DNA of 5,674 nt, from contig DAOI01000029.1 in assembly GCA_002501805.1 (NCBI GenBank), positions 67,624 to 73,297 of the forward strand, given 5' to 3'. Numbering within the stretch: the stretch's first letter is position 1; each line of letters starts with the position of its first letter. Below, piece after piece: positions 1-5,674 of the stretch. This DNA is from Euryarchaeota archaeon UBA463. Its GTDB lineage: Archaea; Thermoplasmatota; Poseidoniia; Poseidoniales; Thalassarchaeaceae. Position numbers and translations under genes: made by a program. The notes beneath the pieces are model-generated. The model saw only the letters and a list, made by a program, of their open reading frames with translations, did no database searches and was not told the origin of the DNA.

Positions 1-1866
1 GACACAACCATAATCAAACTCTATGCCTTGACCAATTCTGATGGGGCCAGAACCAATAACGACTATTCTTTGCTTAGACTTAGTCTCCAGTCCTGGGACT
101 AAATCAACACCATTTTCCCCAGTTCCCCCCTCATATGTTGAGTAATAGTAAGGAGTGACTGCGGCGAACTCTGCCGCACAAGAGTCGACCATTCTAAATC
201 GTGGATGGATGCCCAATTGATGTCTTCTGATTGTAACTGCTGCCTCTCCTCTTCCCGATGGTAGATTCTTGAATCCGGAGGGAGGGAAGCCACATAGTGC
301 ATCTGCAATATGTAAATCTGTAAATCCTACTCCTTTCCAAGATCTCATCTCAGACTCTGGGATTTCAGAGGGGCGAAGCCCCATCTCGCCAGCGGCCCTA
401 ATCTCGGTCTCAACAGCCGCCATTTTCTCAAATCTGTGTAAGAACCACCTGGTTACTCCTCCAGTTAAGTCCCTGACATCCTCTAGCGAATACCCTCTTC
501 TGAATGCCTCCATTATTGCAGACATTCTCCTATCTGTTGGCACCCTAAGCCAATCTTCTAAAATTGCAGTAGGGAGTTCCTCGGAAGACCTCTCATCCAT
601 AGACTCGCCTCCTGAAGAATCAGCCATCGTGAGTGGCCTTGGATGTGGTTTGCCATACTCTAGACTTGCCCATGCCTTGAGAAAGGCCTCTTCGAAACAC
701 CTCCCAATTGCCATTACCTCTCCTGTTGACTTCATGGAGGTCCCAATTGTTCTATCAGCTGTCCTAAATTTATCGAATGGCCATCTTGGTATTTTCACCA
801 CGCAGTAGTCCAATGTAGGTTCGAAAGCTGCGGTTGTCCCCTCGCCAGTGATTGGATTAGGTAGCTCATCTAGAGTATATCCTACGGCAATTAGAGCGGC
901 CATTCTAGCAATTGGGTAGCCTGTTGCCTTAGATGCCAAAGCCGATGAACGTGATACTCTCGGGTTGACCTCGATAACTCGATACTGCCCCGTAGACTGC
1001 TCCACTGCAAACTGAACATTGCAACCTCCTTTGATATTGAGTCTTCTAATAAGTTTCAAGGCCGCGTCCCTCAACATCTGATGATCCCTATCTGAAAGAG
1101 TCTGTTGGGGTGCGACGACAACAGATTCACCCGTATGTACCCCCATTGGATCGAGATTCTCCATAGTGCAGACGATAATCGCATTATCAGCGGCGTCCCT
1201 CATCACCTCATACTCGTGTTCTTGCCATCCTAAGATGCTGACCTCAATGAGTACTTGGCCTATGGCTGATTGCAGAAGTCCCTGGCTGGCAATCTCAACT
1301 AGCTCACCTTTGTTGAATGCGGTTCCCCCACCCAATCCCCCTAGTGTGAAAGCTGGACGTATTAGAAGGGGGTATTTTCCAATCTTATCTGCGGCATCCA
1401 GAACCTCTTTGATTGACGAACAGGCTACTGCTTCGCATACTGGAAGATCGATACCCTCGCAGACTCTTTTGAAGAGGTCTCTATCTTCGGCCTCATCTAT
1501 AGAGGCCAAATCACAACCTATCAATTCTACTCCTAACTCATCCAATGAGCCATCCTTGGCCAGAGCGGAGGCGATATTTAGTGCCGTTTGACCGCCCATG
1601 CCCGCTAGAATCGCATCTGGTTTCTCTAGCTCGAGTATTCTCTTGACAACCTCGGGGAGAAGGGGCTCAATGTATATCCTATCTGCCATTTCTGGGTCGT
1701 TCTGAATTGTCGCTGGATTAGAATTGATCAATATTACTTCGTATCCATCGTCTCTCAGAGCCCTACATGCCTGAGAACCTGAAAAATCAAACTCAGCCGC
1801 CTGACCGATTCTAATGGGTCCGCTCCCGAGTATTACTATTCTTGAGAGGTCGTTCCTTCGGGGCAC
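1..1866 (-). CDS. carB: Carbamoyl phosphate synthetase large subunit, N-terminal 622 residues (3' end outside window)
   Basis: CarB makes carbamoyl phosphate from bicarbonate, ammonia delivered by CarA and two ATP, feeding pyrimidine and arginine synthesis in the cytoplasm. I translated the minus strand from a GTG at 1866; the frame stays open to base 1 (622 codons of the usual ~1,070). Visible motifs are GSGPIRIGQ (residues 14-22), NSNPATI (48-54), GMGGQTALN (89-97), the ATP-grasp glycine loop RPAFTLGGLGGG (170-181), GVHTGES (242-248) and the metal/ATP site IEVNPRVSRSS (298-308). In that site E299 and N301 fall at the E. coli numbering. Residues about 404-590 are the oligomerisation region (DSCAAEFAAVTPYYYSTYE, 561-579), with a Ser/Glu-rich stretch near 417-430 that looks longer than in E. 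coli. The second synthetase half starts at about 600 and repeats GSGPIRIGQ. The GTG start fits the family N-terminus (xPRRxDL) and has a strong Shine-Dalgarno site. It shares one base with the carA stop. Identification is secure; only the C-terminal part is missing. Confidence 0.97.
   Translation of the reverse strand, partial: MPRRNDLSRIVILGSGPIRIGQAAEFDFSGSQACRALRDDGYEVILINSNPATIQNDPEMADRIYIEPLLPEVVKRILELEKPDAILAGMGGQTALNIASALAKDGSLDELGVELIGCDLASIDEAEDRDLFKRVCEGIDLPVCEAVACSSIKEVLDAADKIGKYPLLIRPAFTLGGLGGGTAFNKGELVEIASQGLLQSAIGQVLIEVSILGWQEHEYEVMRDAADNAIIVCTMENLDPMGVHTGESVVVAPQQTLSDRDHQMLRDAALKLIRRLNIKGGCNVQFAVEQSTGQYRVIEVNPRVSRSSALASKATGYPIARMAALIAVGYTLDELPNPITGEGTTAAFEPTLDYCVVKIPRWPFDKFRTADRTIGTSMKSTGEVMAIGRCFEEAFLKAWASLEYGKPHPRPLTMADSSGGESMDERSSEELPTAILEDWLRVPTDRRMSAIMEAFRRGYSLEDVRDLTGGVTRWFLHRFEKMAAVETEIRAAGEMGLRPSEIPESEMRSWKGVGFTDLHIADALCGFPPSGFKNLPSGRGEAAVTIRRHQLGIHPRFRMVDSCAAEFAAVTPYYYSTYEGGTGENGVDLVPGLETKSKQRIVVIGSGPIRIGQGIEFDYGCV
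28..54 (-). repeat. Second copy of the CarB internal duplication (GSGPIRIGQ)
   Basis: These codons encode GSGPIRIGQ, the opening motif of the second synthetase half. The same nine residues are encoded at 1801-1827 at the start of the first half, with several synonymous differences. This is the well-known ancient duplication within CarB, which builds its two ATP-using halves, and not a recent DNA repeat. Confidence 0.8.
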
Positions 1867-3200
1867 TAATTCCCACCTCCTCCTATGATGGCTGGTTGTG
1901 GGTCTCCTGACAGATGGTCAGCAACTATGTCAGCAAATCTATCGAATAGTGGGGAAGCGTCGTGTGGCCCTGGACAGGCCTCGGGATGGAACTGGATGGT
2001 GAATGCTGGCTTCCCAACTAAATCCAATCCCTCGACAGTCCTGTCATTGGCATTTACGTGCCTGACAGTAAATTCGGCCTCTAAGATATTACTTCCAGCA
2101 GCTGAGCATGCGCCTGAGGGATGGGGGGCGAGCATTCCTTTACTGGGGTCTTCTACTGCAAACCCATGATTCTGACTTGTAATGTCGACCTTGCCAGTTA
2201 CCAGATCAAGAACGGGTTGATTTGATCCCCTATGGCCGTACCTGAGCTTGTATGTTCTGAGTCCTGCGGCGAGACCCATGAGTTGATGCCCCAGACAAAT
2301 CCCCATCACTGGCATATCTGATCTGACGGCAGCGGCGAGAGTGTCACGGGCCGTTGTAGCGGTTCCAGGGTGAGCTGGATCTCCGGGGCCATTAGATGCG
2401 AAAAGAGCGTCCGGCCTCCAATCGTCCATTATTTCTTGGAATGGCATTGAAGCAGGGCACCAGACTACCTCAAATCTACTACAAAGCTCTCTGATGATAT
2501 TATACTTTATTCCACAGTCTAAAACTGCCAATCTGGGAAGCTTCTGGCCATTGTCTCCGGTAGCCCCCGGATTAGCAATAACGGGCTTGTCAACAGTCAC
2601 TGATTTTACTAGATCTTCGTGATCTGGGGGAGTCATTTTTGATAATATTCTTTCCATCTCTCTCGCCTTGTCGACAGGTCCGAAAACACACAATAGAGTA
2701 CCATATTCCCTTACTCTCCTGGTTAGGTCCCTTGTATCGACTCCTTGAATCCCTGGAACGCCGTGTGATAGAAGTAAATCATGAACGCTACCGACAGAAT
2801 CCCTATGATCAGGAATAGGCATCATTTGTTTACATACTACTCCCCTAGGGTGGACCCTTGAGGACTCTGAGATTTGAGGAATTATGCCATAATTTCCCAA
2901 CAGAGGCCATGTGAAGGTTAGTACTTGGCCTGCGAACGATGGGTCTGTCAAGCTCTCTTGATATCCAGCCATCCCAGTTGTGAAAACTAGTTCTCCCTGA
3001 GCTATAGTTTCAGCTCCAAATAGAACTCCATTGTATCTGGTGCCGTCTGCCAGAATCAATAATCCGGGCGCCTCACCGGGGGGGTTTCTATTCTGTGAAC
3101 CCACTAGTCCATCTGCAGCATCTGGGAAAGTTGGTGCGTCCGAAACTCCAGGAATACCTGCGCCGGGAATGAATCCGCGTTGCAGTCCCGACCCCGACAT
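1866..3200 (-). CDS. carA: Carbamoyl phosphate synthetase small subunit (glutamine amidotransferase)
   Basis: CarA hydrolyses glutamine and channels ammonia to CarB. In the 444-residue reading, the small-chain N-terminal domain starts at about residue 47 (LLILADGTRYNG) and includes TGMAGYQESLTDPSFAGQ (75-92) and GVDTRDLTRRV (153-163). The class I glutamine amidotransferase domain covers about 223-430: NGPGDP (270-275), the nucleophile Cys302 in GICLGHQ (300-306), GHRGSNQPV (322-330), TSQNHGFAV (341-349), and the catalytic His405 and Glu407 in FHPEA. All catalytic residues are present. Homologues normally start close to the LADGT strand, so about 46 Gly/Pro/Ala-rich residues at the N-terminus are unusual. 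The ATG at 3200 has no clear Shine-Dalgarno site. In-frame alternatives are GTG at 3104 and TTG at 3059, the latter with GGTGAG about 13 bases upstream. The gene follows aTrm56 after 57 bp and overlaps carB by one base (TAGTG). The function is secure and the start is not. Confidence 0.95.
   Translation of the reverse strand: MSGSGLQRGFIPGAGIPGVSDAPTFPDAADGLVGSQNRNPPGEAPGLLILADGTRYNGVLFGAETIAQGELVFTTGMAGYQESLTDPSFAGQVLTFTWPLLGNYGIIPQISESSRVHPRGVVCKQMMPIPDHRDSVGSVHDLLLSHGVPGIQGVDTRDLTRRVREYGTLLCVFGPVDKAREMERILSKMTPPDHEDLVKSVTVDKPVIANPGATGDNGQKLPRLAVLDCGIKYNIIRELCSRFEVVWCPASMPFQEIMDDWRPDALFASNGPGDPAHPGTATTARDTLAAAVRSDMPVMGICLGHQLMGLAAGLRTYKLRYGHRGSNQPVLDLVTGKVDITSQNHGFAVEDPSKGMLAPHPSGACSAAGSNILEAEFTVRHVNANDRTVEGLDLVGKPAFTIQFHPEACPGPHDASPLFDRFADIVADHLSGDPQPAIIGGGGN
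1873..1884 (-). promoter_or_regulatory. Shine-Dalgarno site of carB, inside the carA 3' end
   Basis: The minus strand reads AGGAGGAGGTGG here, an excellent match to the archaeal anti-Shine-Dalgarno. It ends 6 bases before the GTG at 1866, with GGAGGTG seven bases away. It decides the start of carB, because no ATG lies nearby in frame. It is embedded in the carA codons for the C-terminal Gly-Gly-Gly-Gly-Asn, so the glycine-rich CarA tail is partly a by-product of this site. Confidence 0.85.
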
Positions 3201-3257
3201 CAGCGAAGCTGCACAAATACGTCACTTAATCATTGATGAAGAATTATGCCTTTTCAC
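3201..3257 (-). promoter_or_regulatory. Gap between aTrm56 and carA with a weak TATA-like candidate
   Basis: This 57-base spacer is the only real gap in the minus-strand cluster. On the minus strand, an A-rich element AAAAGG (3254-3249) is followed by CATAATTC (3248-3241). These resemble an archaeal BRE plus TATA box about 45 bases before the carA ATG, which would leave a leader of roughly 19 bases. A second AT-rich patch, ATGATTAAG, is nearer to the ATG. No Shine-Dalgarno site or stem-loop terminator is evident. carAB could have its own promoter here, or could be read through from aTrm56. Confidence 0.25.
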
Positions 3258-3812
3258 TCACTGGTCCTCGTTAGTAACAAGTATCTTTCCGTCATCACTG
3301 GGGACTACTGAAACCGATCCTCCTGGAAAGTCACCAGGTTCCCGTGGACCTAGGTATGAATTTAGGAATACGGCAAGTGCGGCCACCTCCGAATGGGGTT
3401 GGTTCCCTACTGCGACATTGTAGTTGGCTAATCCAAATAGTTCCCCTGGGACCTTTGTCCCTCCCACAACGACTGCCACCTCTCCCTCTAACGGGATTTT
3501 ATCAGTAATTTCATTCCAAGGCTTCCCATACATTGTGAGGTGCACTATAGTCCCTCCTGATTTTGAAAATGACCTGAGCCACTTCATTGGCTTCCCCTCG
3601 TATCTGCAACTAAACTGGCCACCGAATCTGGACGTAACCGATCTCCAAGTCTCAATAGGGGTGGGGTCGTCATCTCCTGAAAGTATTACCTCGTCAGCAC
3701 CGAATGCTCTGGCAGTTAGTCCAAGGTGAGAGGTCATTCTCTTATCTCGATCTACTCTATGACCTAGCCTCAAGACCGAGACTTTCAGAGTAGAGTCAAC
3801 CGTCATAGTCAC
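3258..3812 (-). CDS. tRNA (cytidine(56)-2'-O)-methyltransferase, aTrm56 (SPOUT family)
   Basis: aTrm56 transfers a methyl group from S-adenosylmethionine to the ribose 2'-OH of C56 in the tRNA T-loop, which helps hold the tRNA elbow. The 184-residue product has the normal family length. Diagnostic blocks are VLRLGHRVDRDKRMTSHLGL (13-32), ARAFGADEVILSG (35-47), IVHLTMYGKPW (89-99), VVVGGTKVP (114-122) and NVAVGNQPHSEVAALAVFL (132-150). The last two form the trefoil-knot cofactor site of the SPOUT fold. The family is essentially archaeal and is the best taxonomic marker in the window. The GTG at 3812 overlaps the stop of the upstream membrane gene as GTGA, which suggests translational coupling. 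The ATG at 3806 (Met3) is an equally possible start. Neither has a convincing Shine-Dalgarno site. The acidic C-terminal end (NEDQ) is unremarkable. Confidence 0.95.
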   Translation of the reverse strand: MTMTVDSTLKVSVLRLGHRVDRDKRMTSHLGLTARAFGADEVILSGDDDPTPIETWRSVTSRFGGQFSCRYEGKPMKWLRSFSKSGGTIVHLTMYGKPWNEITDKIPLEGEVAVVVGGTKVPGELFGLANYNVAVGNQPHSEVAALAVFLNSYLGPREPGDFPGGSVSVVPSDDGKILVTNEDQ

Positions 3813-4480
3813 CCCAGAGGAGGGGTTCCTTCTTCATTTACAATTGGGTTATCTTGAATAGTAGTCTGAGGGAATAAATCCACTCCCATGTTCATCATCG
3901 TACTTCTGACCCATTGGAGAAGTATCGCATCCCAGAAGAACGTGGTTGCCATGCCGACCATTATTGCCATCGCCACAAGTCGACCTGAGGCGAATATTGC
4001 CACTTGCATCTCTATTTCTGGACCCATGATTGCATTGCCCAGAGGCTCTAAGATGTAGAACATAATTATCACAATTAGGATGCCTCCAATATTATTCAGA
4101 ATGGCATTCCCAGTCTCCCTTCCTACTGACATTATGAAAGTAGCCATTAGAGCTAAAACAGGGATAATGATACTTATTTCTCTGAAGGTGAATTCCCCAA
4201 TTAGAGATATTGGGATATCGGCATCTCCAAGTGAAGAGCCTCCTTTATCCACAGATATCCACCAAAAAACCGCAGTCATAGAGGCGAGAGCTCCGGAAAC
4301 TAAGCCCCTGAAGCTTATCATTTCCCTGATATCGTGACGATCGGAGGGCTGGAGTCTCTGGATTATAGACTCCATTAATTCAAGAGATTCGCTAGTCGGA
4401 CCGTCAGGTCCGCTGGATTGATTCATATTGCCCATATGGGCGTTTAGAGGCTCTTCAGAACCCTGGTCTCCCATCACCAT
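3809..4480 (-). CDS. Unrecognised protein with about four membrane helices
   Basis: I do not recognise a family for this 223-residue protein. The first ~57 residues are polar: a Met/Gly/Ser-rich start, then a likely amphipathic helix (about 30-55, ESLELMESIIQRLQ). Hydrophobic segments follow at about 59-77 (with FWW), 101-119, 131-150 and 162-186. The loop between the first two carries Lys-Gly-Gly and Asp residues, and SVGRETGN lies between the second and third. The polar C-terminal tail (about 198-223) ends in Pro-Pro-Leu-Gly. No enzymatic motif is visible. The ATG at 4480 is taken as the start, with Met3, Met16 and Met19 as alternatives. No Shine-Dalgarno site precedes it, so a leaderless transcript is possible. 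It is the first gene of the minus-strand cluster, and its end overlaps aTrm56 by 4 bp. The tight junction, normal base use and lack of interruptions argue that it is a real gene. Confidence 0.8.
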   Translation of the reverse strand: MVMGDQGSEEPLNAHMGNMNQSSGPDGPTSESLELMESIIQRLQPSDRHDIREMISFRGLVSGALASMTAVFWWISVDKGGSSLGDADIPISLIGEFTFREISIIIPVLALMATFIMSVGRETGNAILNNIGGILIVIIMFYILEPLGNAIMGPEIEMQVAIFASGRLVAMAIMVGMATTFFWDAILLQWVRSTMMNMGVDLFPQTTIQDNPIVNEEGTPPLG

Positions 4481-4535
4481 CGCTATAATGCGACTCGGTC
4501 ACATCATAAAGCATGCGTCGAATGGCGTGCCGAAC
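4481..4535. promoter_or_regulatory. Divergent promoter region between the membrane gene and folP
   Basis: About 55 bases separate the minus-strand ATG at 4480 from the preferred folP ATG at 4536, so both transcripts should start in or next to this stretch. The AT-rich block ACATCATAAA (4502-4511; TTTATGATGT on the other strand) is centred about 27 bases from one start codon and 29 from the other. That is the TATA-to-start distance expected for leaderless archaeal transcripts in both directions. A second AT-rich patch, CTATAATG (4483-4490), lies close to the minus-strand start. Neither gene has a Shine-Dalgarno site here. The promoter role is inferred from spacing only. Confidence 0.4.
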
Positions 4536-5369
4536 ATGCCCGACTGGCGACCTAAACTCAGAAGCCGCGCCGATGGAAATCCGAGGATTATGGGCATTCT
4601 CAATATTACTCCGGATTCATTTCACGGCCAATCTAGATACGAAACAGTAGAGTCTGCAACTAAGGAGGCAATTGCTATGGCCGAGAATGGTGCAGATTGG
4701 ATAGATGTAGGCGGGGAGTCGACAAGGCCGGGATCGCGAGCTGTGCCTCCTCGGGAGGAAGAGGCTCGAGTAGTGCCTGTGATTAAATCCATTAGAGACG
4801 AGTTGCCGGATATAGGAATCTCAGTAGATACCAGGAGGTCCACCGTGGCATCAGCATCATTACAGGCCGGTGCGGATATGATTAACGATGTTTCATCTCT
4901 CGGAGATTCCGGCATGGCGGGCGTGATAGTTGAATACGATTGTCCCGTTTGTCTCATGCACATGAAAGGAATTCCTGAAAATATGCAAGAAAATCCGCGA
5001 TACTCTGATGTAGTATCTGAAGTCAGGAAGAGTTTGGCGGATTCTACATCTAAGTTAAATATCCTAGGAGTGGATAATTCCAGGATTATTGTTGATCCAG
5101 GGGTTGGTTTCGGGAAGCTCCTGCAGCATAATCTGTCCTTGTTATCATCAGGTAGAGAGGTTTTGCCCGAGGAAGATATGGGCCTGATGTGGGGAGTTAG
5201 CAGAAAAAGTATGTTTGCTGATCTTCTCGGCAGAGATTCTACTGAGGACAGGCTAGCAGGAAGTCTTGGAGTTGCTTCAAAAGCTCGTAGCTATGGTGTT
5301 GATATTATCAGGGTCCATGATGTCGCAGAGCATGAGGACCTGTTTTCCACAATCAACTCCCTGAGGTGA
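4536..5369 (+). CDS. folP: Dihydropteroate synthase
   Basis: This enzyme condenses 6-hydroxymethyl-7,8-dihydropterin diphosphate with p-aminobenzoate to form dihydropteroate in folate synthesis. From the ATG at 4536 the product has 277 residues, close to E. coli FolP (282). Motifs in order are MGILNITPDSF (19-29), DVGGESTRPGS (57-67), SVDTRRS (96-102), MINDVSSL (115-122), CLMHMKG (139-145), DPGVGFGK (187-194), WGVSRKSM (219-226) and IIRVHDV (257-263). The pterin and phosphate ligands Asn23, Asp98, Asn117, Asp187, Lys224, Arg259 and His261 are all present, so it should be active. Loop 1 reads SFHGQS where SFSDGG is usual. I prefer 4536 because the MGILN block then falls within one residue of its E. 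coli position. ATG 4488 would add 16 residues, and ATG 4428 would run through the divergent gene. The downstream TraB-like gene begins 10 bases after the stop, so the two are probably cotranscribed. Confidence 0.95.
   Translation: MPDWRPKLRSRADGNPRIMGILNITPDSFHGQSRYETVESATKEAIAMAENGADWIDVGGESTRPGSRAVPPREEEARVVPVIKSIRDELPDIGISVDTRRSTVASASLQAGADMINDVSSLGDSGMAGVIVEYDCPVCLMHMKGIPENMQENPRYSDVVSEVRKSLADSTSKLNILGVDNSRIIVDPGVGFGKLLQHNLSLLSSGREVLPEEDMGLMWGVSRKSMFADLLGRDSTEDRLAGSLGVASKARSYGVDIIRVHDVAEHEDLFSTINSLR
5363..5369 (+). promoter_or_regulatory. Shine-Dalgarno site of the TraB-family gene, over the folP stop
   Basis: GAGGTGA covers the last two folP codons and its TGA stop, and ends 10 bases before the ATG at 5380. 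It is a strong archaeal ribosome binding site and supports translation of the downstream gene from the folP transcript. A TTG at 5374 in the same frame is only 4 bases away, so the ATG is preferred. Confidence 0.75.
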
Positions 5370-5379
5370 AGTATTGACT

Positions 5380-5674
5380 ATGGATACGGATAACATTGTT
5401 GACTTCTCCCCTAGTCTTAGACTGATAGGGACTGCACATGTCAGTAGTAAATCTGTAGAGATGGTCAGGAAGGAGATTTCTGAATATGAACCAGATATCG
5501 TTGCAGTTGAACTATGCAAATCTAGGCTTTCATCTCTTAAAGAGCCAGAATCTCTGGACTCTGAAGATTTATTGAAGATAATCAAAGAAGGAAAATCTCC
5601 AATGATTCTTCTACAATCAGCCCTAGCCGCTCAACAGAGAAAAATGGGGCTGACTACTGGGGAGAAGCCCGGAG
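5380..5674 (+). CDS. TraB/PrgY-family protein, N-terminal 98 residues (3' end outside window)
   Basis: The open frame starts at ATG 5380 and runs off the window. It shows the N-terminal hallmarks of the TraB family: a strand followed by IGTAHVS (16-22), the block IVAVELCKSR (about 41-50) with its conserved Glu, then an alpha-helical section ending in QRKMGLTTGEKPG (86-98), typical of archaeal members. The founding bacterial members, TraB/PrgY of enterococci, inhibit peptide pheromone activity. Family members are related to haem-binding Tiki/EreA-like folds with a proposed metal-dependent hydrolase core. The archaeal role is unknown. Archaeal homologues usually carry several C-terminal membrane helices, which would lie beyond this window. 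The gene follows folP by 10 bp with a good ribosome binding site. Family assignment is strong; function is not established. Confidence 0.88.
   Translation, partial: MDTDNIVDFSPSLRLIGTAHVSSKSVEMVRKEISEYEPDIVAVELCKSRLSSLKEPESLDSEDLLKIIKEGKSPMILLQSALAAQQRKMGLTTGEKPG

Noticed and set aside
99..308. Minus-strand 69-codon frame
   Set aside because: It is out of frame with carB, whose reading frame is open and conserved through this stretch.
269..1591. Two plus-strand open frames (269-808 and 1166-1591)
   Set aside because: Both lie antisense to carB, which has continuous family motifs across the whole stretch. Their translations are Ser/Pro-rich and unlike any protein.
1885..4337. Plus-strand open frames at 1885-2169, 3031-3423, 3424-3729 and 4080-4337
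   Set aside because: All are antisense to carA, aTrm56 or the membrane gene, with no motifs and no ribosome sites. They are mirror images of real coding sequence.
4431..4436. Palindrome with ATG on both strands (CATATG)
   Set aside because: It is a six-base chance palindrome inside the membrane gene. It supplies alternative starts in both directions but nothing supports their use.
4484..4489. TATAAT resembling a bacterial -10 box
   Set aside because: The host is archaeal, no -35 element is present, and the position fits neither start as well as the block at 4502-4511.
4428..4535. Longer folP starting at ATG 4428 or ATG 4488
   Set aside because: The 4428 start runs antisense through the first codons of the membrane gene, and neither extension resembles the family. 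With ATG 4536 the core motifs fall at E. coli positions. 4488 cannot be excluded.
4622..5585. Minus-strand open frames at 4622-4963 and 5277-5585
   Set aside because: They oppose folP and the TraB-family gene, whose conserved motifs cover the same bases.
1..5674. Search for tRNA or rRNA genes, CRISPR arrays, insertion sequences and strong terminators
   Set aside because: Almost all bases are accounted for by six protein genes. No direct-repeat array, inverted terminal repeats, transposase motif or structured RNA was seen by eye.

Overview
This window comes from an archaeal chromosome. The clearest sign is an intact gene for aTrm56, a SPOUT tRNA 2'-O-methyltransferase family found in Archaea. 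A TraB-family protein of the archaeal type and strong archaeal Shine-Dalgarno sites (GGAGGTG, GAGGTGA) agree with this. Frequent AGA/AGG arginine codons, an even base composition by eye, a folate-type dihydropteroate synthase and tight packing would suit a marine Thermoplasmatota lineage such as Marine Group II (Poseidoniales). That last step is inference only.

Layout. Positions 1 to 4480 hold four genes on the minus strand. In transcription order they are an unrecognised four-helix membrane protein (4480-3809), aTrm56 (3812-3258), carA (3200-1866) and carB (1866 to beyond base 1). The membrane gene and aTrm56 overlap by 4 bp. aTrm56 and carA are 57 bp apart. carA and carB share one base, and carB's ribosome binding site lies inside the last codons of carA. 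Positions 4536 to 5674 hold two genes on the plus strand: folP (dihydropteroate synthase) and the first 98 codons of a TraB-family protein, 10 bp apart. The two gene sets diverge from a short region of about 55 bp (4481-4535).

Function. CarA and CarB form carbamoyl phosphate synthetase. CarA releases ammonia from glutamine, and CarB uses it with bicarbonate and two ATP to make carbamoyl phosphate for pyrimidine and arginine synthesis. aTrm56 methylates C56 in the T-loop of tRNA. FolP joins a pterin diphosphate to p-aminobenzoate in folate synthesis. The roles of the membrane protein and the TraB-like protein are not known from sequence.

No RNA gene, mobile element, CRISPR array or long non-coding stretch is visible; the longest gaps are about 55-57 bp. 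I see no clear new biological system. The points most worth a second look are the unknown membrane protein, the compact divergent promoter region, the N-terminal extension of CarA, and the coupled carA-carB junction.
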